Position numbers and translations under genes: made by a program. Positions 17,501 to 26,864 of a DNA stretch of 43,614 nucleotides are shown piece by piece. The DNA comes from a virus: IMG/VR virus record IMGVR_UViG_3300031951_009498, positions 1 through 43,614 of that record; one strand, written 5' to 3'. Below the pieces are notes generated by a model. The model had not been told where the DNA came from and did not search any database. It saw only the letters and a program-made list of their open reading frames with translations. Within the stretch, counting starts at the first letter, position 1, and each line of letters begins with the position of its first letter.

Positions 17501-20500
17501 GCAAATCAACCAAATGAAACAGGATAAAATGCCTGCTAAACAATGGTTAGATAAATTAAGAGGGGAAGAAGCTAGGTGGACAGGTCTTTCTGATTGGTTA
17601 AGTCAACAAGAGGGTAGCTTAACTAAAGAAGAAATTAAAAATTGGCTACAAGATAACCAAATAGAAATAAATGAGATAGTAAAGGGTAAATCAGAAGGGC
17701 TAACAAAGGAGCAAAATGAAAGATTAAAAATTCTTGAAAAATTAGATGCTGAATATCCAACTGGAGCAATGGAGGATATTGAATCAGGTTCTTATGATGA
17801 GTATTTAACTTTATTAAATATTAGAGATAAAAGCACATCAAAAGATTTGATTGATTTACAAAAAAAATCAGAAAAACTTGCAAGAACAGCACAGCAAAGG
17901 GGGGATCAAAAACTTGCAGATAAGTATTGGGAAGATAGTCATAGATATACTAGTAGACATGAAGTGTTAGAGTTAAGTATGGAAGGGGAAGGCGGCATAC
18001 TTGCTCCAACCAAGTTTTCTATGTATCAATTAGAAGGTGATTCTAAAGATTATACAGAAATATTAATTACTAAGCCAAATAAAGAAATCGAAGGTGTCGG
18101 AAGGGTTGATTATTATAAGTCATTGGGATATACCGAAGATAAATTTTCAAAATTAAATGATGATGAAAAAAAGAGAATTATTGACGAATGGCGTGAGGTA
18201 GGCAAATATGAGTCATTAGCTCAAAAATTATTTAATGATAATTATGTAAAATTAAGACAAAGCGAGCAAGGAAAGGTTAGAGAAGAATTTAAAAAACTTG
18301 ATGATCAAAGAGAGTATAAGAAATTTGGTCATTTTGATGAAGCTAATATTTTAGTTCATTTAAGAATGAATACTAGAATTGATGACAAAAAGAATAAAAT
18401 TTTGTTTTTAGAAGAAGTTCAAAGTGATTGGGGACAGGAAGCTAGAAAATTGGGTACTGATGAAGAATTGCCTGAATTAGCAAAAAAATTAAAAGATTTA
18501 GGTTATATAATAAAAGATAATAAGGTTTATGCCGAAAGTGATGCTTATATAGACGATAAGCCATTGTTAATTAGAAAATATCCTAATGATTTAGTCGGGG
18601 AAGCTAGAATACTTGCCTCAAGATATGAAAACACTGTTCCATCTGCTCCATTTATATCAAATACAAACGATTGGACAAAATTAGGCTTAAAAGTTGCATT
18701 AAAAGAAGCTGTTAACATAGGGGCAGATAAAATTTCATGGACAACAGGCGCACAGCAAGTAGAAAGGTATGAGGATAATATTAGAAAACAAGTTGATAAA
18801 ATAGAGTCAAAAAGATACGATGCGGTAGATAGAGTTGAGATAGTTGCTTATAAAAATGGTCAAGTTGTTTTTGAAGGATTGCTTCCTACTGACAATTCAA
18901 AAGTTTATATATCTGGAAAAGATGTTGGATTGGAAGATATAGTTGGTAAAGACATGGCTCAAAAAATAAAAACAGGCGATAATGATCAAATTTTTGAGGG
19001 AGATTCTTTAACTATTGGCGGAAGCGGAATGAAAGGATTTTATGGATCACCATCTGAAAATAATTTAGGCATTATTGGGAATCTTGCTAAAAAATTATTT
19101 AAACAAGAGCCTTCAATCATTAAATTAAATTTGGTAGACGAGGGTAAGGAAAATAGCGATATTAATAGATACAGAAGAATGCTTTCCGATTTTAATAATG
19201 AGTTGGATTTTTTAGGTGAAAAAGAACAAGGTGTATATGAAAATGAAAGAGGAGAAAGATATTCTATAAATAAAGCAGAGGTTTTAGATAATAAAAAAGC
19301 AGTTGAAAACAAAATTCAATCTATGGAAAAACGATTGAAAGCTAAAAAAGCATCAATTCAATATTCTATAGATGTTACTCCTGAATTAAAAGCCCAAGTA
19401 GAAGTAGGCTTGCCTTTATTTATGGCTAATCCAAGTGGTGCTGATATATTAGGTTTTTCTTTTGCAAACAGAATGTATTTGAATGGAGAAAAATTAAACC
19501 CAAATACAATTATTCACGAAGCTGGGCATATTTGGACAGAATGGGTTAAGAATAATGATTATAATGTTTATGCAAAAGGTATGGAATTGGTAGAGAAATC
19601 ACCATATCTACAAAAAGCTAAAAACAGCAAGTTCTATCAAGAGCAAGCTGCTAAATTAGGCACAGAGCAAGAGAAAGAAGAATACTTTAAGCACGAAGCC
19701 TTAGCTATGGCTATTGGTGATAAAGGTGCGCAATTTGTTGTAGAGTCTAAGAAAGATGCTTTTAAAGATTGGTTAAAAACTTTATGGAATAAAATAAAGA
19801 GCTTAACTGGATTTAAAGATTTAACTGAAGAACAATTCCAAAATTTAACATTTGAAGAATTCTCTAAAATGGCTGTAAAAGAAATTTTAGGAGTTGAGAA
19901 TGATTTGGATAAGTTCCAAGCAGTCAGATCTATGAAGAAAAAGAAAGACTTTGTAAAAGGCAAAGTAAGAGGAGAAGCTAATAAGAGAGCAATAGATGAT
20001 TTTGAGGTGGATGATATGGTTAAATTAATTAAAGCAGATTATGATTTACAAACACTTAAAAATATAAGAGATGCCATACAAAAGCGAAGCGCAGAGGAAG
20101 TACTTCCAAGCCAACCGAGAAAAACTAGAGAAGCAAGGGGTGAACGTAAACGAGTGGAACCAAGAGTCGAAGGGGATGAAGCTACCGGAGAAGGTGAAGA
20201 TGCACAGCCCGAAGATGTTAAGGAAGGCGACAAGAAAGGGTGGAATGGGGCGATAACAATTGCTGCAAATGAAGATAGAAGATTATTATTAGGTTTACCA
20301 GAATACGAGTCAGAAAAGCAATCATTTGAAAAGTGGACTGACGAAGCTATTCGTATGCTTAAAAAAGGTTATAATGTAGACAAATTGCTTGATAGAATGC
20401 AGAAAGGCGAAGTGCCAACACCTGTTGAAAATCAAATCAGAAAAATCTATGTTGCTAAACTAAAGCAAGATTATCTTGCTAATCCAAGCGCAGAATTAGA

Positions 20501-23135
20501 AAAAAAGCTCATTAAATACACTCAATTAAATGACATAGCTAACTCTCAAGCGGGTAGAGCATTAAGGTCTTTGGCAGATGTTGCAGATCCAAGAGAAACT
20601 CTTGCTGATTTTGTAATATCTAAAATGGAAGCTAATAATGTTGACGAGCTTACTGAAAAACAAAGAGAGCAAGTTAAAAAGCAATATGAAGAAGTAAAGA
20701 AAAAGGAAGAAGATGTAGAGGCTAAATTAGAAATTAATGATGAATTAAATACACAATTGCTTGCTGAAAATGCATTTAAGGAGGAAAAAGCAAAGAGGAA
20801 GCCTTATCAAAAAACAAAAGACTATAAGGCAGATAGAAAATCTATCATAGAGTCTATTAAGCAAAAATGGAAAGATAAAGACAAGCCTAGTGATGTTTTA
20901 ATGGCATTGCCGTTCCCTGTTCCAACAAAAAAAGCCCAACAGCTAGTTGCAATCGCACCTGATGTAAGCAAATTGATGTCGTCTTACATAGAAGAAGGTG
21001 TTGATGATTTGAAAGAAATCGTAAGTCGCATTTATGTTGATTTAAGAAATGAAATTGATGGGTTGTCTGAAAAAGATATATTTGATGTAATAGCAGGTAG
21101 GTATAAAAAAGAAAAGCCATTGTTAAGTCAATTGCAATTTAAAAAAGCTGAATTAAAAAAAGAAGCTGAATTAATTGCTAAAATTGAGGATATAATGGCT
21201 GGCAATATGCCAACTAGTGAAAAAGCTAAAATTGAACAAAATCAAAGAATTACTCAGTTAAGAAATGAATTAAGAGATTTAAAGAAAGAAGTTGGTTTTT
21301 ACGATTTATCAAAAATCAATTCTTTAAAAGAAAAAAATCTTGAAAAAATCAAAGAACTTGATGAAAAAATTCAAAAAGGAGATTTTGAAAAAGCAATTAG
21401 GACTCCATCGTTTTTAGAAAATCCTGAATTTAAAAAGAAGTATCCTAAAGAATATGATGCGTATCTTCAGTCTGTTAAAGAATTAACTGATAAAAAACAT
21501 GAATTTGAAGTTTCTTTAGCTAAAGACGAATTAAAAGGGTTAACAATTAGAGAAAAATTAATAAAAAAATGGTGGCCTGAATTTAAAAATACTTTATCTG
21601 CTATTAAAGCCACTTTGGATAACTCATTTATATTCATACAACTTGGCCCTGCAATATGGTCTAATCCATTATTGTTACCAAAAGTTTTAAATGAGCAAAG
21701 AAAAGTTATTTTTAATGAAGGTAAGTTTAGAAAAGAAATTGTTCAGATTTTTGAAAACAAAGAACTTGCAAATTTAATTGAAGTTTCTGGTTTAGATATT
21801 TTAGATCCACAAACTTTAAGAGAAACTTTAAGAGAAGAACAATTAGGTGGTACAGACTTTTTGGAAAGAAGTGTAGAAATTAAAGGAAAAAAATATTCTT
21901 TAGGTACAATTATAAAAGCTCCTTTTGAAAGAATTGCAATTGCTGCTGGTAACTACGTAAGATTAAAGTTGTTTTTAGAAAGCGTAAGTCATTTAGAAGC
22001 GCAAGGTAAAACTATCGAAACTCATGAAAAAGAATTTAAAGACGCTGCAAGGGTGGCAAATGAAATGACTTCTAGAGGCGAATTATCTGAAGAATTTAAA
22101 ACAGGTTGGTTAAAAACTTTATCATCATTAACTTGGGCCCCAAAGATGATTAGTTCTACATTGAATCTACTAGGTATAGGTGATGCGTATAATAAAGTAT
22201 TAGGAAGAAAAGGTTATTATGCTAGTTTATCTCCTGAATTAAAAAAAGTGGCTATTGGCAAAATGGCTGTTGCGATTACTGTTCCATATTTAGCTATGGC
22301 AGCTTTAGCATTAGATGATGATTTTGAAGTTGATTATGATCCAAGAAGTGTAACATTTGGTCAAATTAAACAAATATCAACAGGTAAATCTTGGAATCCA
22401 TATGGCAGATTTACTTCCGTTGTAAGATATTTAATACTTATGATGCTTGGTGTAAGGTATATAGGGGATGAAAAAATAAGAGCTGACTTTAAGACAGAAA
22501 CTTTTAAATTTTTTAGAGGTAAAATGACACCTGCATATGGTCTTGGTCTTGATTTAGTTTTTAGAGAAGGATTTGATGGTCAACCATTAAGTTTCAATGA
22601 TGTTGCAAAAGATGCTGTTACTCCTTTAGCATTAAAAGACTTAAAAACATATATGGAAGATGATGGTACATGGGGATTGATTACACAAGGCTTGCCAGCT
22701 ATAACTGGTATTAAGGTTGGGACTGAAAAGCAATTCAATCAAGCTAAGCAACCATTAGAAGATGTTATTAAGAAGCATGCTAGAACAGACGATACATATT
22801 ATTCTTTTGAATTAAAAGATCCAAATACTAAAGAAATAGCAACCAAAGAGCAATTTGATAAGTTTGTAAAAGAAAGAGATAGATTAATTGCAGAAAAGTT
22901 GACAGACCTTTATAATGGGTATGTTATCACAGATTCACCAAATCCGGTTCCTTTTGTATCATTAGAAGCAAATGAAGCTAGTAAGCAAATCTCAACAGCA
23001 AAAACAGAATCAACTAAAGAAGCTAAAGAGATAGTGTTTGGCAAAAAGAAAACATCGCCTGCACAAAAATTAGCCGAAGCTAAAAAACAAGCCTCTAAAA
23101 GAATACTCGAAATGAGAAAAATGTTTAGAAGATAG
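14502..23135 (+). CDS. 2877-residue polyvalent internal virion protein with metallopeptidase motif
   Basis: This single frame fills 8.6 kb. Residues 12-34 repeat a motif (KIPTPNEVFG, KVPTPSEVFG). Residues about 569-625 repeat AVIMPEENV-like units three times. Residues about 1270-1640 match a widespread polyvalent-protein domain: ILFLEEVQSDW, VPSAPF, KISWTTGAQQVERY, GGSGMKGFYG and a terminal VGLPLFM. HEAGH at 1672-1676 is a zincin metallopeptidase motif. The last 900 residues are helical, with a transmembrane-like stretch (about 2587-2604) and the FGQIKQISTGKSWNPYGRF and FFRGKMTPAYG segments of phage ejection-type C-termini. It is probably packed in the head and injected with DNA, where its domains act on the host. 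An overlapping frame, 20071-20256, lies in its hydrophilic linker. Confidence 0.8.
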   Translation: MALEQFDENQPRKIPTPNEVFGSKKVPTPSEVFGDDLKKKESTRLGFSVTPLPSQDKFQEGLAMAQSPIASAVKKDTQKDENLAAGIYNTLVGSVKRLAGGAAYAGEVFLGGRPEATITRLASAENTRQKTEQFVEKARSEKASKQYEESMGKYDFTPKPGGGLLSGVDADDFKALAFTAPSQALDMVLGSLTYGSSFVAQSISDAANEINQSDSGKKLNEAQKATYIFTQAAVQAALEKVSLDLILKNTGLGKAAKQKIANEITDEFVKKGIKATAKDIEEAAFKKASTFANQAKRVGIKAVAGVATEGTTEGTQTAAQEGIKLLTNKIVDKDVFNEEDIIANLGKNIINASIGGAAFGSVAGGGVGVFQNTNKAIRDEVAKAGKKYFVNDTEVSEAEFNAATGNKKVVSDITKIQDEISKQVEEGNITPQEAQAANITAQQYAEIAGKIPTTVSPQDKYRIIGGIEQREALNARKQQAYDELTTLDPVFRKEKQDQIDLIQAKIDETNDYLEGIVSGKKPEYKEKRGMYFKVDSEGNETPINKETYDLAKSIREEDDRKAKESVDTAPAVIMPEENVAPEVVEPTRPAVIMPEENVPAETTVISPEQQGKGAAVIMPEANVAPEVAETVVTEEFAPTEVKPEVKSKLESFKTKFAPQPKEVSVSGVTAAQKRVNRQEAAKIAPTDARGFALSWMNQSPDALDWNSIKDLFGGRRARLNVKEVTPEEIAKRDYVAEKEGDEKVGKNGLVKGIDEVVGDIWNNLPEGLEDRITTRDIKDELEALISEYPTRADAARALIQHEGGLKGKSMEEQQLAFEERKGIEEGEEMAPVQLEGGFVPFEEDMDIEGMEEPPFAVQEATTEEVAAMQDIVKDYIDDGTTSLSEIKKAIAKELGYNTKKLRQTIEDAYNEYTTTAEAAVTEVKSGLLGRVGNAFGKMFGKEAQKPFIAKDGKALDAKAKNVAETGGRVSFQATLPNGQNVTAKPVDASIVNGFYSPLELQINQMKQDKMPAKQWLDKLRGEEARWTGLSDWLSQQEGSLTKEEIKNWLQDNQIEINEIVKGKSEGLTKEQNERLKILEKLDAEYPTGAMEDIESGSYDEYLTLLNIRDKSTSKDLIDLQKKSEKLARTAQQRGDQKLADKYWEDSHRYTSRHEVLELSMEGEGGILAPTKFSMYQLEGDSKDYTEILITKPNKEIEGVGRVDYYKSLGYTEDKFSKLNDDEKKRIIDEWREVGKYESLAQKLFNDNYVKLRQSEQGKVREEFKKLDDQREYKKFGHFDEANILVHLRMNTRIDDKKNKILFLEEVQSDWGQEARKLGTDEELPELAKKLKDLGYIIKDNKVYAESDAYIDDKPLLIRKYPNDLVGEARILASRYENTVPSAPFISNTNDWTKLGLKVALKEAVNIGADKISWTTGAQQVERYEDNIRKQVDKIESKRYDAVDRVEIVAYKNGQVVFEGLLPTDNSKVYISGKDVGLEDIVGKDMAQKIKTGDNDQIFEGDSLTIGGSGMKGFYGSPSENNLGIIGNLAKKLFKQEPSIIKLNLVDEGKENSDINRYRRMLSDFNNELDFLGEKEQGVYENERGERYSINKAEVLDNKKAVENKIQSMEKRLKAKKASIQYSIDVTPELKAQVEVGLPLFMANPSGADILGFSFANRMYLNGEKLNPNTIIHEAGHIWTEWVKNNDYNVYAKGMELVEKSPYLQKAKNSKFYQEQAAKLGTEQEKEEYFKHEALAMAIGDKGAQFVVESKKDAFKDWLKTLWNKIKSLTGFKDLTEEQFQNLTFEEFSKMAVKEILGVENDLDKFQAVRSMKKKKDFVKGKVRGEANKRAIDDFEVDDMVKLIKADYDLQTLKNIRDAIQKRSAEEVLPSQPRKTREARGERKRVEPRVEGDEATGEGEDAQPEDVKEGDKKGWNGAITIAANEDRRLLLGLPEYESEKQSFEKWTDEAIRMLKKGYNVDKLLDRMQKGEVPTPVENQIRKIYVAKLKQDYLANPSAELEKKLIKYTQLNDIANSQAGRALRSLADVADPRETLADFVISKMEANNVDELTEKQREQVKKQYEEVKKKEEDVEAKLEINDELNTQLLAENAFKEEKAKRKPYQKTKDYKADRKSIIESIKQKWKDKDKPSDVLMALPFPVPTKKAQQLVAIAPDVSKLMSSYIEEGVDDLKEIVSRIYVDLRNEIDGLSEKDIFDVIAGRYKKEKPLLSQLQFKKAELKKEAELIAKIEDIMAGNMPTSEKAKIEQNQRITQLRNELRDLKKEVGFYDLSKINSLKEKNLEKIKELDEKIQKGDFEKAIRTPSFLENPEFKKKYPKEYDAYLQSVKELTDKKHEFEVSLAKDELKGLTIREKLIKKWWPEFKNTLSAIKATLDNSFIFIQLGPAIWSNPLLLPKVLNEQRKVIFNEGKFRKEIVQIFENKELANLIEVSGLDILDPQTLRETLREEQLGGTDFLERSVEIKGKKYSLGTIIKAPFERIAIAAGNYVRLKLFLESVSHLEAQGKTIETHEKEFKDAARVANEMTSRGELSEEFKTGWLKTLSSLTWAPKMISSTLNLLGIGDAYNKVLGRKGYYASLSPELKKVAIGKMAVAITVPYLAMAALALDDDFEVDYDPRSVTFGQIKQISTGKSWNPYGRFTSVVRYLILMMLGVRYIGDEKIRADFKTETFKFFRGKMTPAYGLGLDLVFREGFDGQPLSFNDVAKDAVTPLALKDLKTYMEDDGTWGLITQGLPAITGIKVGTEKQFNQAKQPLEDVIKKHARTDDTYYSFELKDPNTKEIATKEQFDKFVKERDRLIAEKLTDLYNGYVITDSPNPVPFVSLEANEASKQISTAKTESTKEAKEIVFGKKKTSPAQKLAEAKKQASKRILEMRKMFRR
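20071..20256 (+). CDS. nested small phage protein in another frame of the giant gene
   Basis: A 61-residue frame, MPYKSEAQRKYFQANREK onward, with QGVNVNEWNQESKGMKLPEKV in the middle and a basic C-terminus. The order KSxAQRxYFxANxxKL..QGVxVxEWxxxSKGxKLP is one I recognise from small free-standing proteins in many phages, so this is unlikely to be a random shadow. It lies in the +1 frame relative to the giant gene, over residues about 1857-1918, where the giant product is a charged Glu/Arg/Gly linker. Nothing stops the giant frame on either side. It has its own ATG, preceded by AAGAG. Expression is not proven. Confidence 0.6.
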   Translation: MPYKSEAQRKYFQANREKLEKQGVNVNEWNQESKGMKLPEKVKMHSPKMLRKATRKGGMGR

Positions 23136-23137
23136 TG

Positions 23138-23145
23138 TATCTTTG
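23138..23145 (+). promoter_or_regulatory. candidate -7 promoter box before the terminase operon
   Basis: TATCTTTG matches TAnnTTTG, directly after the giant gene's stop (23133-23135) and 28 bases before the ATG at 23174. No TTG is present at the -33 distance. It could start the transcript that carries the small gene, the terminase and the glycan cassette. Confidence 0.4.
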
Positions 23146-23173
23146 TTCAAACTAAAACAAACAAATTTGAACA

Positions 23174-23485
23174 ATGGAAACATTAGAAGAATTAAGACAA
23201 AGGGTAGCCCTATATGAAGAAAATGGGGCTGCCAAGTTGTTTTACGCATTAAATAGAAAAGCAAACGAGATGGCTGATTTGCTTAACAAAACCAACTTAT
23301 CACACTTGCTTTTAGAAGATCCAAAAGATAAAACTTTTGAAAGATTAAAGGCAATCTGGAACGACAGCTCCACCTTGTCAACAGCTATTAAAGATTTAGG
23401 CATATCTGCCGGTGTTACCGGTGATGAGCAAAAAGACGTAGCTAAAAAGCCATTTGTGGAAAGTATAGCTGAATCTAGAAGATAA
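23174..23485 (+). CDS. hypothetical 103-residue protein upstream of the terminase
   Basis: A mostly helical protein (METLEELRQRVALYEENGAAKL, then YALNRKANEMADLLNKTNLSHLLL) with a second helix set ending KKPFVESIAESRR. It overlaps the terminase ATG by one base (TAATG), in the place where a small terminase subunit or a terminase partner often lies. However, it has no recognisable HTH and is shorter than most TerS proteins. I leave it hypothetical; a packaging role is only suggested by coupling. Confidence 0.6.
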   Translation: METLEELRQRVALYEENGAAKLFYALNRKANEMADLLNKTNLSHLLLEDPKDKTFERLKAIWNDSSTLSTAIKDLGISAGVTGDEQKDVAKKPFVESIAESRR

Positions 23486-25533
23486 TGCCAGAAACAATTA
23501 ATATATATGGCGTCAATATCATTTTGCCGGAGTGTGATTCTGTAATTGAAGATTGGGGCGTTACTGATCCAAAAGAACAATATTGGAGAAGAAAAGAATT
23601 GCCCAATTTATTTAATTCAGTTGAATACGATAAAGAAGGTAATGCCTTATTAGACGCAGAACAAGCAGCTTTTGCTACAAGAGAGGTAGAGAAGTGCAAG
23701 AAAGGCTTTTGGTTTTACAATAACGGAACGCCTACTTTTGTAACAGGCAAGCACTATTTCTATTTGCAATGGTGGAAATTAGAGGACGATATTTATGGTG
23801 ATTTTAGGGATGCAGATAGAAGATATTTTCTGTATCTAGATCATTGGGAAAAAACCCCTTGGTGCTTAGGTGTAGTTAGAGGTAAAAAAAGACGTGAGGG
23901 TGCTACATCTCAAGCCACGTCTAACATTGTTTACGAATGTATATTTTATAAGAATAGCTTTTGCGGTTTAACCAGCAAGACGCAGATAGATGCTAAAGCT
24001 GCTTTTACCAACATGATTTCATTTGGTTACAGGCAGCTACCAGTATTTTTAAAGCCAAAACAACTTAACAACAAAGACAGTGTAAGCGAATTGGTATTTG
24101 CCCATAAGTCAGTTGAAATAAGAGGCACAAAAGGAAATGCAATAGATAATGATACGGGACATAGGTCTAGAATCGATTATCGTGCGCCTTCCTTGAACTC
24201 TTATGACTCAGGACGTCTTAGTCGTGGTTTATTTGATGAGGGCGGAAAATGGGCAAAAGAAACGCCATTCTCGACATTTTTATCAATTGTAAGTAAAACA
24301 TTGGTAAAGGGTGCTAAGAGGGTAGGTTTTATTGAATGTCCATCTACGTCCAATAGTATGACTAGCGGAGGAGAGGAATTTAAGATAGTATGGGATGCGG
24401 CAGATCATTTAAAATATCCCAAAACGCCTAACCGATTGGTTAAGTACTTTTCACCAGCTTACGATGGATATCTTGGTTTTATTGATAAATATGGGATGAG
24501 TGTAATCGGTGAACCAACACAGGAGCAATACGATTATTTAGTTGAGAACTATGTAGGCGCAGGCGATCTTGATGAAAGCGATATAAAGCTAGGGGCAAAA
24601 GAATATTTGTTATCAAAGCGCAAGCAATTAGAAGCGGTACAATTAGAGGAGGAGATAAGGATGAATCCTTTTGATGAAAGGGAAATGTTCATGCTTAGAA
24701 ACACCAATTGCCACTTTGATGCGGTATTGCTTAATGACTTGTACGAAATAGCAAAGATAAACGAGAAAGAAGTATTAGAGTATGGCAATTGGACTTGGAA
24801 AGATGGCGTGCCTTTTACAGAAGCAGTATGGGAAACAACTAGCAAAGAAGCAGCAAGATGGACAAGGGCTAAGAACTTTAAAATAACAGAAGGCGAAAAG
24901 TATACCCGAAGGGGCAACTTGTTTGTACCTAAAAATCCGGTGCAGTTTATAATGGGATGCGATCCATTCCAGAACTCAGTGGTTGAACATGGAGAAGGAT
25001 CTAAAGCTACGAGCTTGGTTTTAAACAGATATGATACAGGTATAAACGATCCTGTTTATAATATGATGTTTGTTTCAAAGTATCACGCAAGACCAAAGAT
25101 GGTAGAATTATTTCACATGGATATGGTTTTACAATGCTTTGCTTACGGAGGTCAAATGCTTATAGAGGCTAAAATGGATGGCGGATTAAGAAAGTTTTTT
25201 GTAGATAACTATTGCGAAGCGTTCTTGATAAGATTGCCAGAGAAGTCAAACTACGGGGTAGATCCAAATGCTGACAATAAAGCCCTTATGGTAAACTTAT
25301 GGGAACAGTACATATTAACGCATGGCAAGGAAGGTAAAATAATATACCCAGAACTAATTGATGATAAATATGATGGCTTGATAAAGTTCAATGTAAATGA
25401 AACAGAGGTGTCTGACTTAGTAATGGGTGGTGGATGGACTTTATTTGCAGACTATTACAAAAGAGCAAACTTTAAAAAACCAGAAGCAAAATATAAATTA
25501 ACTGATTTCTTCCCTCAAACCAGAATAGCATAA
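23485..25533 (+). CDS. terL: large terminase subunit
   Basis: A 682-residue packaging motor with ATPase and nuclease domains. The ATPase loop is VVRGKKRREGATSQ (130-143), a deviant Walker A of the KRREGATS type. The Walker B is LSRGLFDEGGK, with D251 and E252. The RNase H-fold nuclease shows acidic residues in IMGCDPFQ (D493), MLIEAKMDGG (E561) and the C-terminal TDFFP (D674). It pumps DNA into the prohead through the portal. It is coupled at both ends by TAATG overlaps, to the preceding 103-residue gene and to the first glycosyltransferase, so the terminase and the glycan genes share an operon. Confidence 0.92.
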   Translation: MPETINIYGVNIILPECDSVIEDWGVTDPKEQYWRRKELPNLFNSVEYDKEGNALLDAEQAAFATREVEKCKKGFWFYNNGTPTFVTGKHYFYLQWWKLEDDIYGDFRDADRRYFLYLDHWEKTPWCLGVVRGKKRREGATSQATSNIVYECIFYKNSFCGLTSKTQIDAKAAFTNMISFGYRQLPVFLKPKQLNNKDSVSELVFAHKSVEIRGTKGNAIDNDTGHRSRIDYRAPSLNSYDSGRLSRGLFDEGGKWAKETPFSTFLSIVSKTLVKGAKRVGFIECPSTSNSMTSGGEEFKIVWDAADHLKYPKTPNRLVKYFSPAYDGYLGFIDKYGMSVIGEPTQEQYDYLVENYVGAGDLDESDIKLGAKEYLLSKRKQLEAVQLEEEIRMNPFDEREMFMLRNTNCHFDAVLLNDLYEIAKINEKEVLEYGNWTWKDGVPFTEAVWETTSKEAARWTRAKNFKITEGEKYTRRGNLFVPKNPVQFIMGCDPFQNSVVEHGEGSKATSLVLNRYDTGINDPVYNMMFVSKYHARPKMVELFHMDMVLQCFAYGGQMLIEAKMDGGLRKFFVDNYCEAFLIRLPEKSNYGVDPNADNKALMVNLWEQYILTHGKEGKIIYPELIDDKYDGLIKFNVNETEVSDLVMGGGWTLFADYYKRANFKKPEAKYKLTDFFPQTRIA

Positions 25534-26153
25534 TGTCTTGGACTAACTTTTTTACTAAAATATTTGTAATTAATTTACCAGAAAGAACTGATAGATTATT
25601 AGAAATAGCAGAAGAACTAGACAAATGGCAAATACCATACGAACTTGTTAATGCCGTAAAGCACGAAAATGGGGCAGAAGGATTAAGGATTACAGTAGAA
25701 AAGATTTTTAGAGAAGCCATAGCAAAAAACTGGGAGTCTGTATTGATATTTGAGGATGATGCTGTATTTGTAGATTCATGCGGCAACCCTAATGATACCA
25801 TGAATGAGGTAGTAAAGCAATTACCAAAAAATTGGGATATTCTTTATTTAGGTGCGCAATGTACCACAGGATTCAAATTAAGAACGTCGCCAAATCTATT
25901 ATTAGTAGAAAATGCTTACGCAACTCACGCTTGGGCTATATCTTTGCATGGCATGAAAGAAATACTGATGGCAGTCTTGGAAGCTCCAATAGATAATTGT
26001 ATTGTAGCCAAGATTCAATCACATGGCACAACTTATATTACTTACCCGTTATTAGCCACACAGCGTCCCGGCATATCGGATATTGGGAATACGTACATAA
26101 ATTGGCAACCATTTATAGAAAATAGATATTATCAAAAACTAGGAGATTTATGA
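25533..26153 (+). CDS. GT25-family glycosyltransferase
   Basis: A 206-residue protein starting with the GT25 hallmark IFVINLPERTDRL (residues 10-22), followed by the acidic IFEDDAVF motif (73-80) that would bind the metal and nucleotide sugar. Segments LYLGAQC and YATHAWAISLHG complete the GT25 layout. GT25 enzymes include LPS galactosyltransferases and procollagen galactosyltransferases. The start codon overlaps the terL stop (TAATG). It is the first of eight glycan-related genes and likely adds a hexose; donor and acceptor are unknown. Confidence 0.82.
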   Translation: MSWTNFFTKIFVINLPERTDRLLEIAEELDKWQIPYELVNAVKHENGAEGLRITVEKIFREAIAKNWESVLIFEDDAVFVDSCGNPNDTMNEVVKQLPKNWDILYLGAQCTTGFKLRTSPNLLLVENAYATHAWAISLHGMKEILMAVLEAPIDNCIVAKIQSHGTTYITYPLLATQRPGISDIGNTYINWQPFIENRYYQKLGDL

Positions 26154-26845
26154 GAGAATTATGTATTTGCATCCCAACTTGGAACAGAGTAGAGATGACA
26201 TTAAAAAGTTTTAGTAAGGTTTATGACGATCCTCGTGTTAAAAATATAATTATTGTTGATGACATGAGTGATTTACCTGTTTATTACGAACTTAAACGTG
26301 AATGTGATAAATTAAAAAAAGTAAAGTTATATCGTAATTTAAGCAATAGGGATTGTTATGCAAACAAATATGTAGCTGTAAGCCTATCGACAACAGACTA
26401 TTGTATCATATTAGATTCTGATAATCAAATTGATACGTTGTATTTAGATAAGATTTTTGAACAAGAATGGGATAAGGATACAGTGTTAGCCCCAGATTGG
26501 GCTATGCCAATGTTCAATTATACAGACTATGCAAATTTGATTGTAACCAAAGAAAATCTACCAGAGTACATAGACAAGCCAATGTTTGAAACTTGCCTCA
26601 ATTGCATGAACTATTTCGTAAATAAACATTCTTATTGCGAAGTATGGGATGCGGAAATAGATCCGGTAACAAGCGATAGCCTATATCAGAATTACAATTG
26701 GCTAATGTCAGGTAGATGTATACACATAGTTGATGGGTTAAGATACGACCATCTTGTGCATGATGAATCGCATTACATAAACAATGTCCAAAGAACAGGG
26801 GATTTTAGAGAAATATTAATAGAAAAAATTAGGAAATTAAATTAA
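26150..26845 (+). CDS. GT-A fold (GT2-like) glycosyltransferase
   Basis: A 231-residue protein with GT-A features. The first strand is LCICIPTWNRVEMTLKS, then NIIIVDDMSD (UDP/GDP-sugar-binding acidic pair), and the metal-binding DxD-type motif CIILDSDNQ (about 86-94). The C-terminal half is rich in Trp, Tyr and Cys. It starts with an ATGA overlap with the GT25 gene, so the genes are co-translated. The sugar and acceptor cannot be read from the sequence. Confidence 0.75.
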   Translation: MRELCICIPTWNRVEMTLKSFSKVYDDPRVKNIIIVDDMSDLPVYYELKRECDKLKKVKLYRNLSNRDCYANKYVAVSLSTTDYCIILDSDNQIDTLYLDKIFEQEWDKDTVLAPDWAMPMFNYTDYANLIVTKENLPEYIDKPMFETCLNCMNYFVNKHSYCEVWDAEIDPVTSDSLYQNYNWLMSGRCIHIVDGLRYDHLVHDESHYINNVQRTGDFREILIEKIRKLN

Positions 26846-26864
26846 ATTAATTAACTTTATTCCT

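Noticed and set aside
14502-23135. crAss-like virion RNA polymerase
   Set aside because: Giant size suggested it, but I found no DxDGD-type catalytic motif; polyvalent-protein and HEAGH motifs were found instead.
23174-23485. Small terminase subunit
   Set aside because: Its position fits, but no HTH is seen and the protein is short, so the name was not given.
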